Shown piece after piece: positions 17,050 through 25,684 of a DNA stretch of 64,000 bases. A program made the translations under genes and the position numbers. This stretch comes from Litoreibacter halocynthiae (GTDB lineage Bacteria > Pseudomonadota > Alphaproteobacteria > Rhodobacterales > Rhodobacteraceae), in contig NZ_SOBH01000002.1 of NCBI RefSeq assembly GCF_004365635.1, forward strand, positions 1-64,000. The letters are read 5' to 3'. Each line of letters begins with the position of its first letter. Within the stretch, counting starts at the first letter, position 1. The notes under the pieces are model-generated. The model was not told the origin of the DNA and ran no database searches. It worked only from the letters and a program-made list of their open reading frames with translations.

Positions 17050-18173
17050 AGCACCGTGTCCATGATCTCCTGCAACGCTTTCAGCGTGCCATCGACGTCA
17101 TAGAGCTTGTCGAGGCCGAACAGCCCGATGCGGAAGGTGCGGAAATCGTCCGGCTCATCGCATTGCAGCGGCACGCCAGCGGCGATCTGCACCCCGATGG
17201 CCAGAAACTTGGAGCCGTTCTGGATATCGGGATCATCGGTGTAGCTGACCACAACCCCCGGCGCGCCGAACCCATCGGCGGCGACCGAAGCGATCCCCTT
17301 GGCCTTCAGCATATCACGCACGCCGTTGCCCAGCTTCCACTGCGCCTCGCGCAGCTCCTCGAAGCCGTATTCGCGGGTTTCCAGCATGGTGTCGCGGAAC
17401 GCCCGCAGCCCGTCGGTGGGCATGGTCGCGTGGTAGGCATGGCCGCCGCCCTCGTAGGTTTCCATGATCGTCAGCCACTTTTTCAGGTCGATGGAAAAGC
17501 TGTCGGATGTGGTCTCGTCGATTTTCTTGCGCGCCGCCTCAGACATGCACACAATCCCGGCGCAGGGCGTGGACGACCAGCCCTTTTGCGGCGCGGAGAT
17601 CAGCACATCCACGCCCGTCGCCTTCATATCCACCCAAGCGCAGCCCGACGCGATGCAGTCCAGCACCATCAACGCGCCAACCTCGTGAGCGGCGTCGGCC
17701 ATGGCCTTGATGTAGTCATCCGGCAGGATCACACCGGCGGAGGTTTCTACATGCGGCGCAAACACCACGGCAGGTTTTTCCTCAAGGATGCGCGCCACCA
17801 CTTCGTCAATCGGGCACGGAGCGAAAGGTGCGCGGGTGTCGTTGCCGGTTTGGCGGGCCTTCATCACGGTCGCCTCGGACGGCAGGCCACCCGCCTCCAT
17901 GATCTGGCTCCAGCGGTAGGAGAACCAGCCGTTGCGTACGACCAAGGCGCGTTGGTCGCGGGCGAATTGACGGGCTACGGCCTCCATCCCGTAGGTGCCG
18001 CCACCGGGGACAAGAGCCACGCTATGGGCGTTGTAAACCTCTTTCAGCATTTCCGAGATATCGGTCATCACCTTCTGGAAGTTCTCGGACATGGAGTTGA
18101 GCGAGCGGTCGGTGAACACCACCGAGAATTCGCGCAGACCTTCGGGATCGACGTTTTCGAGCAATGCAGACAT
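17046..18173 (-). CDS. Class V pyridoxal-phosphate aminotransferase
   Basis: A 375-residue PLP enzyme of the alanine-glyoxylate/serine-glyoxylate type. The PLP-binding Lys lies in LISAPQKGWSS (about residue 195); the Asp in LMVLDCIASGCAW and the front PGGGTYGMEAVARQ block support the class. A strong AGGAGG precedes the ATG. Such enzymes in this group act in glyoxylate or 2-aminoethylphosphonate metabolism; the exact substrate is not clear. It lies downstream of two Lrp genes on the same strand but is separated from them by two hairpins. Confidence 0.88.
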   Translation of the reverse strand: MSALLENVDPEGLREFSVVFTDRSLNSMSENFQKVMTDISEMLKEVYNAHSVALVPGGGTYGMEAVARQFARDQRALVVRNGWFSYRWSQIMEAGGLPSEATVMKARQTGNDTRAPFAPCPIDEVVARILEEKPAVVFAPHVETSAGVILPDDYIKAMADAAHEVGALMVLDCIASGCAWVDMKATGVDVLISAPQKGWSSTPCAGIVCMSEAARKKIDETTSDSFSIDLKKWLTIMETYEGGGHAYHATMPTDGLRAFRDTMLETREYGFEELREAQWKLGNGVRDMLKAKGIASVAADGFGAPGVVVSYTDDPDIQNGSKFLAIGVQIAAGVPLQCDEPDDFRTFRIGLFGLDKLYDVDGTLKALQEIMDTVL

Positions 18174-18291
18174 AGGGAGACCTCCTGAGTTTCAGGAAGA
18201 AATTAGGGGGGATTGGGGGGGGATGCACGAGCTATTTTTCAGATGCGACGACTGGTCTTACTCGCCCGCCGGAGCCGAAAACCACGCCAGC

Positions 18292-18312
18292 CAGACTTTC
18301 ATCGAAAGTCTG
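18292..18312 (-). terminator. First of two perfect tandem hairpins
   Basis: CAGACTTTC/GAAAGTCTG form a perfect 9-bp stem with a 3-base loop. There is no T run, so termination by this hairpin alone is uncertain. Confidence 0.45.
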
Positions 18313-18317
18313 CACAC

Positions 18318-18336
18318 AAATCCTCAAAGAGGATTT
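18318..18336. terminator. Second perfect tandem hairpin with a T-rich arm
   Basis: AAATCCTC/GAGGATTT form an 8-bp stem with a 3-base AAA loop, ending in TTTT on the plus strand. It lies 6 bases after the stop of the second Lrp gene (minus strand) and may terminate that unit. Confidence 0.5.
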
Positions 18337-18342
18337 TCCGCC

Positions 18343-18795
18343 TCAAAGCGGCCCCGACAACCGCTCCTCACTCAGCAGCACGTTGGCCTCCACATCTCCG
18401 ACCCCCGGCAAGGTCATAATGCGGCGGCGTAACACGCGCTCGAAGTCGGACAGGTCGCGGGCGACCACGCGCAGGCGGTAGTCGTAGAGGCCAAGGACGT
18501 GCTGCACAGTCTGCACCTCGGGGATCGCCGTCACCGCCCTCTCGAAATCCTCCAGGCTGACGCGCCCCTTGGTGGCGAGCTTCACGCCAAGGAACACGGT
18601 GACGCCAAAGCCCAACGCCTCCGCGTCCAGATCGACGCGGCGGCCCGCCAGCACGCCCTCGTCCTGCAACCGCTTGATGCGCCGCCATGTGGCGGGCTGG
18701 CTCAGACCAAGGTCACGCCCCAACGCCCCCGCGCTGAGTGTGGCATCCGCCCCAAGCGCCCGCAGGATGGCGAAATCCGTCGCATCCCAAGTCAT
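18343..18795 (-). CDS. Lrp/AsnC-family regulator, second of a tandem pair
   Basis: A 150-residue regulator: winged HTH at about 1-60 (TDFAILRALGADATLSAGAL, LGLSQPATWRRIKRLQDEGVL) and the RAM ligand domain (about 70-145; FERAVTAIPEVQTVQHVLG, YDYRLRVVARDLSDFE). Its start overlaps the stop of the preceding Lrp gene by 4 bases (ATGA), so the pair is cotranscribed and possibly forms mixed oligomers. The unit is divergent from ilvC, which suggests branched-chain amino acid control. Confidence 0.94.
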   Translation of the reverse strand: MTWDATDFAILRALGADATLSAGALGRDLGLSQPATWRRIKRLQDEGVLAGRRVDLDAEALGFGVTVFLGVKLATKGRVSLEDFERAVTAIPEVQTVQHVLGLYDYRLRVVARDLSDFERVLRRRIMTLPGVGDVEANVLLSEERLSGPL

Positions 18796-19247
18796 ATTGG
18801 CAAGGTCTCGGTGGTTTTGATGGTGGCCACATGCATCAGCGGCTCCAGTTCCGCGATATGCGGCAGGGTCAGGATCTGGTTGCGGTAGAGGCTTTGGTAA
18901 TGCGTCATGTCGCGGGCAATCACCGACAGGCGCAGGTCGACGCGGCCCAGAAAGGTCTGGATGGCGATCACTTCGGGGATTTTCCGCGCGGCCTCTTGGA
19001 ACTCGTCGAACGCGCGCGGGGCGGTCTTGTCCAAGGTGAAGCGCAACGAGACCTCCACCGCGAAGCCCAGCTTCGTCCAGTCGATCACCGCATGTTGCCC
19101 CTTGAGTATCCCCTTGGCGCTGAGCTTTTCCAACCGCCGCGCGGAGGTGGCGGGTTGCATGGCGCAGCGCTCCGCCAGTTCCGACACCGGGGCGGTCGGA
19201 TCGGATTGCAAATAGCGCAACAGGCGGCGGTCAGCGTCATCAAGCAT
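18792..19247 (-). CDS. Lrp/AsnC-family regulator, first of a tandem pair
   Basis: A 151-residue Lrp-type protein. The HTH (MLDDADRRLLRYLQSDPTA and ATSARRLEKLSAKGIL) is followed by a RAM domain (LRFTLDKTAPRAFDEFQEAA, IQTFLGRVDLRLSVIARD). It differs clearly from its downstream partner, so this is an old duplication. It is divergent from ilvC with 136 bases between, the likely shared operator region. Such proteins usually respond to an amino acid; which one cannot be read from the sequence. Confidence 0.94.
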   Translation of the reverse strand: MLDDADRRLLRYLQSDPTAPVSELAERCAMQPATSARRLEKLSAKGILKGQHAVIDWTKLGFAVEVSLRFTLDKTAPRAFDEFQEAARKIPEVIAIQTFLGRVDLRLSVIARDMTHYQSLYRNQILTLPHIAELEPLMHVATIKTTETLPI

Positions 19248-19287
19248 GAATTTTTACTAAATCAATATCTTGACGAATGCCAGCTAA

Positions 19288-20406
<1,119 letters not shown>

Positions 20407-20450
20407 TCGTCCCACAGTTCGGCTCTGGTCGAACTATGGGCTGCAATCGG

Positions 20451-20479
20451 AAAAGGCGTCTCGCAAGAGGCGCCTTTTT
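20451..20479 (+). terminator. Rho-independent terminator of ilvC
   Basis: AAAAGGCGTCTC pairs with GAGGCGCCTTTT (one G-T pair) around a GCAA tetraloop, followed by a T run. It lies 45 bases after the ilvC stop. Confidence 0.9.
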
Positions 20480-20496
20480 CATTTACCGCTGGTGCC

Positions 20497-21417
20497 ATGA
20501 GCACACCGTCCCCCGAAAATCCCGGCCTTTTCAACTGGCTTCTTGTGATCACCCTTGGTGTCATCTGGGGTGGTGCGTTCATGTCCGTGCGCCTCTCGCT
20601 CGACGGGTTCGGGCCATGGACCGTCGCCGCATGGCGCACCGGACTGGGTGGTATAGCCCTCGCCATCATCGGCGCGATGTTGGGCCAAGGCATGCACAAA
20701 ATCCCATCTGTGCGGGCGTGGATATTCGCTGGCATCATCGGTGCAGGCGCGGTCGCCCTGCCCTTTGCCCTGCTCAGCTGGGGACAGCAATTCATCCCCT
20801 CGGCCTTTGCGGGCGTCGCCATGGGCGCGGTGCCTTTGCTGGTGCTACCGCTGGTCTATCTGTTTTCCAAAGAGGAAGGCATCGGCCCCCGCCGCGTGTT
20901 GGGGATGCTGCTGGGCTTCGTCGGGTTGTTCATACTGGTCGGCCCCGGCGCGGCCGCATCCACGGGTCACGAGAACGAATGGTTGGGCCGCATCGCCTGC
21001 CTTGCTGCCGCAGGATGCTATGCTGCGGGGTCGGTGGTCACCCGCCGCGCGCCCAAAATGCCACCGATTGCCTTCGCGACGGCAACGCTATTGTTGGCCG
21101 CCGTCATTCTGGTGCCGATCGCTGCCCTCACAGAAGGCTGGCCAAACGATTTCCCCGCAACCCCGACCGCAGCGCTGATCTATGTCGCGCTGTTCCCGAC
21201 AGCCTTGGCAGCCGTCATCCGCGTCCGTGTGATCACCACTGCGGGGTCCCTGTTCATGAGCCTGACAAGCTACCAAGTGCCGGTCTGGTCCGTCATTCTG
21301 GGGGTGAGCTTCATGGGAGAAACCCTTCCCCCACAACTGTTTTTCGCGCTGGCGATCATTCTTGCGGGCATCGGCCTCAGCCAGTCGCGTGCACTGATGG
21401 CGATGATTAGGCGGTAG
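20497..21417 (+). CDS. DMT-family transporter (EamA)
   Basis: A 306-residue inner-membrane protein with about ten membrane segments in two EamA repeats (first about 15-145, second about 160-300). [14 protein letters not shown] in the first helix and [21 protein letters not shown] near the end (here cited as FMGETLPPQ) are typical. The substrate is unknown; amino acid or metabolite export is common. It follows the ilvC terminator and overlaps glmM tail to tail by 11 bases. Confidence 0.9.
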   Translation: MSTPSPENPGLFNWLLVITLGVIWGGAFMSVRLSLDGFGPWTVAAWRTGLGGIALAIIGAMLGQGMHKIPSVRAWIFAGIIGAGAVALPFALLSWGQQFIPSAFAGVAMGAVPLLVLPLVYLFSKEEGIGPRRVLGMLLGFVGLFILVGPGAAASTGHENEWLGRIACLAAAGCYAAGSVVTRRAPKMPPIAFATATLLLAAVILVPIAALTEGWPNDFPATPTAALIYVALFPTALAAVIRVRVITTAGSLFMSLTSYQVPVWSVILGVSFMGETLPPQLFFALAIILAGIGLSQSRALMAMIRR

Positions 21418-22750
21418 CGGATTGCACCGCAGACACGACGCCACCCACGACCTGCGCCAGCTTGCCCTCGTCCTCGCATTCGGCCATGACGCGGATCAAC
21501 GGCTCGGTACCTGACTTGCGGATGAGCAAGCGGCCATTGCCAACCAAGGCGGCTTCGGCGTCAGCAATCGCGGCCTTTACGGCGGCATCTTCCAGCGGGG
21601 TTTGCCCTTCGCCATAGCGCACGTTTTCCAGCAGTTGCGGGCATCGCTCGAATTGTTTGACCAACGCGCTCGCAGGCTTGTCCAACTGCTTCATCGCCGC
21701 CAGAAATTGCAGCCCCGCGACCAAGCCGTCACCGGTGGTCGCATAGTCGGTCATCACGATATGGCCCGACTGCTCGCCCCCCAGATTGTAGCCGCCTTCG
21801 CGCATACGCTCGACGACGTAGCGGTCGCCGACATTGGTGCGTTCCAGCCGGATACCATGGCTGTCCAAGTGCCGCTCCAACCCCAGATTGCTCATCACAG
21901 TGGCCACCAAGGCACCGCCTTTCAGGCGCCCCTCCTCCGCCCAACGGGTCGCCATCAGCGCCATCAGCTGGTCGCCATCGGCGACGGCGCCGGTTTCGTC
22001 CAGCATCATCACGCGGTCGGCGTCGCCATCTAGGCAAATGCCCACATCCGCGCCATGGGCCACAACGGCCTCGGCGGCGGTGCGCACGTCGGTCGAGCCG
22101 CAGCCTTCGTTGATGTTGAACCCGTTTGGCGAGACGCCAACAGGGATCACCTCGGCTCCAAGCTCCCAAAGCACTTCAGGCGCGGTGGCGTAGGCGGCCC
22201 CGTTCGCGCAATCAATCACGACCTTTAACCCTTTCAGGGTCATGCCATTGGGCAAGGTGGATTTGACCCGCTCGTTATAGCGGAACCGCCCGTCATAGAT
22301 GTGCTTGGCACGGCCGATATTGTGCGACTGGGCAGGCTGGATTTCATGCTCCAACAGTGCCTCGATGGCCATTTCATCCTCGTCGGACAGCTTAAATCCG
22401 TCGGGGCCGAAGAACTTGATGCCGTTGTCGTAATGCGGGTTGTGCGAAGCGGAAATCATCACGCCCACATCCGCGCGCATCGAAGTTGTCAGCATACCCA
22501 CCGCAGGGGTCGGCACAGGCGAAAGCAGCAGCACATCCATACCGGTTGAGGTGAAGCCAGCCGTCAGCGCGTTTTCGAACATATAGCCGGACAGGCGCGT
22601 ATCCTTGCCGATCACGACGCGGTGGCGGCCTTGATCCTTACGAAAGTACCGCCCTGCAGCAGCGCCCAGCTTCAGCGCCATTTCGGCGGTCATAGGATAG
22701 GTGTTTGCGCGGCCGCGCACCCCGTCGGTGCCGAAGAATTTCCGTGCCAT
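21407..22750 (-). CDS. glmM: Phosphoglucosamine mutase
   Basis: A 447-residue enzyme converting glucosamine-6-phosphate to glucosamine-1-phosphate for peptidoglycan and lipopolysaccharide. It begins [16 protein letters not shown], holds the phospho-serine loop [12 protein letters not shown] near residue 100, the metal loop [10 protein letters not shown] near 240, and the [12 protein letters not shown] phosphate site at the end. The frame extends six codons upstream, but the canonical start is used. It lies 49 bases after folP, so it probably belongs to the same unit. Confidence 0.97.
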   Translation of the reverse strand: MARKFFGTDGVRGRANTYPMTAEMALKLGAAAGRYFRKDQGRHRVVIGKDTRLSGYMFENALTAGFTSTGMDVLLLSPVPTPAVGMLTTSMRADVGVMISASHNPHYDNGIKFFGPDGFKLSDEDEMAIEALLEHEIQPAQSHNIGRAKHIYDGRFRYNERVKSTLPNGMTLKGLKVVIDCANGAAYATAPEVLWELGAEVIPVGVSPNGFNINEGCGSTDVRTAAEAVVAHGADVGICLDGDADRVMMLDETGAVADGDQLMALMATRWAEEGRLKGGALVATVMSNLGLERHLDSHGIRLERTNVGDRYVVERMREGGYNLGGEQSGHIVMTDYATTGDGLVAGLQFLAAMKQLDKPASALVKQFERCPQLLENVRYGEGQTPLEDAAVKAAIADAEAALVGNGRLLIRKSGTEPLIRVMAECEDEGKLAQVVGGVVSAVQSATA

Positions 22751-22799
22751 ATTGGGCGTTCCTGTCATTGGTCCCGCGATTTCCTCGCGAAGATTGTGG

Positions 22800-23801
22800 T
22801 TATGTGTGCATGGCCCGCCAGAGGGCGAAGGCCTGCTGATGCGCCTCTATATCATGGGCACGGATGATCTGAACACCCTGCCGGATGCCCTCCAACGCCA
22901 CGGATACCGAGCCTGATGCGCGGTCTTCCGCCCGTTCCACCCCGGCAATGTTACCAATGAAGCGTTTTCGTGAAACCCCGAGCAGCACCGGACAGCCCAA
23001 CATATGGAACAGGCTAAGGCCGCGGATCAGCGCCAAATTATGCGCCTGCGTCTTGCCGAAGCCCACACCGGGGTCGACGATAATGCGGTCTTTGGACACG
23101 CCAGCCGCTTCGGCGGCGGCAACCCGTTCGGCCAGATGGTCATACACATCCAGCAGGACATTCCCGTATGTCGGGTCTTTTTGCATCGTTTCAGGGTCAC
23201 CCTGCGCATGCATCAGGCAAACCGGCACGCCGGACCGCGCGGCCGTGGCAGGCATCGCGGCGTCGTAGGTCATCGCGGAGACATCGTTGAGCATGGTGGC
23301 CCCCGCAGACAACGCGGCTTCGGCCACCACGGCCTTGCGCGTGTCGATGGAGATCGGCACCGCTACCCCAGCGGAGCGCAGCGCGGTGATAATCGGCGCA
23401 GTGCGCGCCACCTCTTCGACCTCGGGCACCAATGCGGCCCCCGGACGGGTGCTTTCCCCGCCAATGTCCAGAATGTCGGCACCGGCAGCGACCATGGCTC
23501 GGGCGTGGGCAATCGCGGCGTCCGGTGCGGTGAACTTTCCGCCGTCCGAAAAGCTGTCCGGCGTGACGTTGAGCACACCCATCAAGGCCGCGCGGTCTTT
23601 CGGCAGGCCGGGCAACACGCGTGGCACCCTCAGTTGATCCAGCAAGGCCGTCGGCAATTCAGCGACAGGCATCAGGGCGTGATGGGCACCGCGCTCCAGC
23701 GGCTCCACCATGTTGAACCACAACGGGCCGCCATGCAGCGGCACCGCATCCGCGGGAAGTTTCGGGTCGGTTTGGATGATCGGGCGAAAATAGACTGACA
23801 T
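22800..23801 (-). CDS. folP: Dihydropteroate synthase
   Basis: A 333-residue enzyme joining p-aminobenzoate to hydroxymethyl-dihydropterin pyrophosphate in folate synthesis. It has [28 protein letters not shown] and [13 protein letters not shown] loops, the Asn in [17 protein letters not shown] and the GVSRKRFIG site. The N-terminal 65 residues precede the TIM barrel and vary in the family. It follows folB by 9 bases and precedes glmM. Confidence 0.96.
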   Translation of the reverse strand: MSVYFRPIIQTDPKLPADAVPLHGGPLWFNMVEPLERGAHHALMPVAELPTALLDQLRVPRVLPGLPKDRAALMGVLNVTPDSFSDGGKFTAPDAAIAHARAMVAAGADILDIGGESTRPGAALVPEVEEVARTAPIITALRSAGVAVPISIDTRKAVVAEAALSAGATMLNDVSAMTYDAAMPATAARSGVPVCLMHAQGDPETMQKDPTYGNVLLDVYDHLAERVAAAEAAGVSKDRIIVDPGVGFGKTQAHNLALIRGLSLFHMLGCPVLLGVSRKRFIGNIAGVERAEDRASGSVSVALEGIRQGVQIIRAHDIEAHQQAFALWRAMHT

Positions 23802-23810
23802 GGGCCGTAC

Positions 23811-24749
23811 TTACCGCAGCAATGGCCCCGATGCCAACAAGTCGGGCAAGGTGATCACCTCCCCTGCTCCGCGCGCCATATCCCCGATGGAGACAGTGCG
23901 GGTTGCGGCGAACTCTCCGGCCAGCCAGTCCGCCAGAACCACTGCGTCGGTTGTGTCGGCGTCCGGCCCATCGGTCGCGTCCAGCACCAGCTTCGACGGG
24001 GCCCAAACGCTCATCTGGCCATGTTTGATGGCCCAATCCAGCTCCGTTCGGGTCGACACCACGACGCAGCGACGATCCCGCGCGGCCAAGACCCATGCGT
24101 TCTGCTCCAGCGCCAACAGGTCGATGCGGCGTTGTGCAGCCGGATGATCGGCTTGTGGCGCGGGGGTCGCGCCCATCGGAACGCACAGAATTACGGGGAC
24201 CGCACTACTTTCCAACGCGTCCAAGGCAGCCGTCAGGTTATCCGACCCGATCACGTCATTGCCCAAAAACGCCACCAGCGGTGCGACATCCGTCGCGTGC
24301 TCCGCCACGCCTTTCATCATTTCGCGGTCCCGCACGATCTCGACGCCAAGCGCACCCGGTCCGCGATCAAGCTTCTCGATGCGCACGAAGACCCGCGCGG
24401 CGCGGGGGTCGGCCAGAATATCCTCGGCCACTTTGGCGGCCAGCGTTTCCAGCAGGTTAAGCCGTTCGGCCTGAAGCTCGCGGTCAATCGCTTCGGTGAT
24501 GGTGTCATAGGACAGAATCTTGTCCACATCGTCATCCACCCCGCCGGCGCCGGTCAGCTCGGGCAGACGCACCTCGACCACGACGTTGAAGCAGATGCGT
24601 TGCAGGGTGCCACGTTCTTGCTGGAAGGCCCCGATCTCGACCTCGCGAATATGGTCGCGCAGGGAGATGCGGTCGCGCAATTCGCTGCCAGAGGTTGCCT
24701 CGGCACGCTCGGACGGGTGCGCGAAGGCCAGTCGGATGTCGGAACTCAT
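23811..24749 (-). CDS. folB: Dihydroneopterin aldolase with a C-terminal extension
   Basis: A 312-residue protein. The first about 130 residues form a FolB domain (DRISLRDHIREVEIGAFQQE, SYDTITEAIDRELQA, NLLETLAAKVAEDI, then VRIEKLDRGPGALG), which splits dihydroneopterin in folate synthesis. FolB alone is usually about 120 residues, so about 170 residues are extra. The tail has PVILCVPMGA, VWAPSKLVLD and DAVVLADWLAGEFAA, which recall the amino acid kinase fold but lack an obvious kinase loop. The start at MSSDIR fits the reading frame. Operon with folP and glmM. Confidence 0.85.
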   Translation of the reverse strand: MSSDIRLAFAHPSERAEATSGSELRDRISLRDHIREVEIGAFQQERGTLQRICFNVVVEVRLPELTGAGGVDDDVDKILSYDTITEAIDRELQAERLNLLETLAAKVAEDILADPRAARVFVRIEKLDRGPGALGVEIVRDREMMKGVAEHATDVAPLVAFLGNDVIGSDNLTAALDALESSAVPVILCVPMGATPAPQADHPAAQRRIDLLALEQNAWVLAARDRRCVVVSTRTELDWAIKHGQMSVWAPSKLVLDATDGPDADTTDAVVLADWLAGEFAATRTVSIGDMARGAGEVITLPDLLASGPLLR

Positions 24750-24852
24750 AGGGCGGGCCTTCCGGTCGCAAAGCAGTGTTGCGCGTTCTCTAGCAGCCGA
24801 AGCCACATCCCGAACAGGCCAATTGCGACCTTTTTACTGCTGTCTACGAGGC

Positions 24853-25524
24853 TTAGGAGCGTGCGTAGAACAGGTGAACCCCATGACGCGCCGTGCGGCG
24901 GAACTTGGACGCCCAACGCGGGTTCACGGCAGTCGTGTGGTAGAACGTGGCCCCGCCAGAAAGTTTACGCGGTGCGCCGTTCAGCATCATGCGCGCAATT
25001 TTGCCCACACGGTCAAACGCGCCGGGCTCGCTGATATGTTTGGGACGCCCGTCGCAGGTATAGGTGAACTGGCAGGCGTATTTACGGCCTGTGCCTTGCT
25101 TGATCACGCCACAAACGGTGTCGGGAAAGCGCGAGGAAGATACACGGTTCAAGATTACTTCGGCCACGGCGATCTGGCCTTTCACGGTTTCCCCGCGCGC
25201 TTCGAAATACAAGGCTTCGGCCAGACAGCGCCATTGTGGTCCGCCGGTGGCGGCAGGCAAAGCGCGCAGCGTGCTGGCGTCGGTGATCAATTTGCCGGAG
25301 CCCACGCCTTGGCGCCCAAGAGGTGTAGAGATCTTAATCAGGCGTTCCGGCTGCAAAGACGCCAGACCTTCCTGATGGACACGCTCGGCATTAAGCAACG
25401 CCGAGTTGAAGGCCAGCGACGCCCCAGCAGAGGAGGATGCGACACCGTCCGCGGATGCGGACCCCATCGACAAAACAACGCACACGGCTCCAGCCGCTTT
25501 GATCACTGCACTACAAAAACCCAT
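24853..25524 (-). CDS. Cell wall hydrolase, SleB-like
   Basis: A 223-residue exported protein with a signal peptide (AAGAVCVVLSMGSASA region). The Hydrolase_2 domain occupies about 95-220: LAEALYFEARGE with the catalytic Glu, QIAVAEVILNRVSS, FPDTVCGVIKQG, QFTYTCDG and GATFYHT. Such enzymes cut peptidoglycan, here probably in cell-wall turnover as this group does not sporulate. It is separate from the fol genes by 103 bases. Confidence 0.9.
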   Translation of the reverse strand: MGFCSAVIKAAGAVCVVLSMGSASADGVASSSAGASLAFNSALLNAERVHQEGLASLQPERLIKISTPLGRQGVGSGKLITDASTLRALPAATGGPQWRCLAEALYFEARGETVKGQIAVAEVILNRVSSSRFPDTVCGVIKQGTGRKYACQFTYTCDGRPKHISEPGAFDRVGKIARMMLNGAPRKLSGGATFYHTTAVNPRWASKFRRTARHGVHLFYARS

Positions 25525-25684
25525 TACGCTCTGCCTTGGGGCCTTACCCCATTTACAACGGACGCCAGATGACCGTCAGCCGCGTGATTTAGTGCGGGAG
25601 CGTTAAAAAATCTACCCATTGGTCAAAACCCGCGTCACTTAGCCCACATTTGAACCAAATTCCTCAAGATGTAGTAGGAACATC

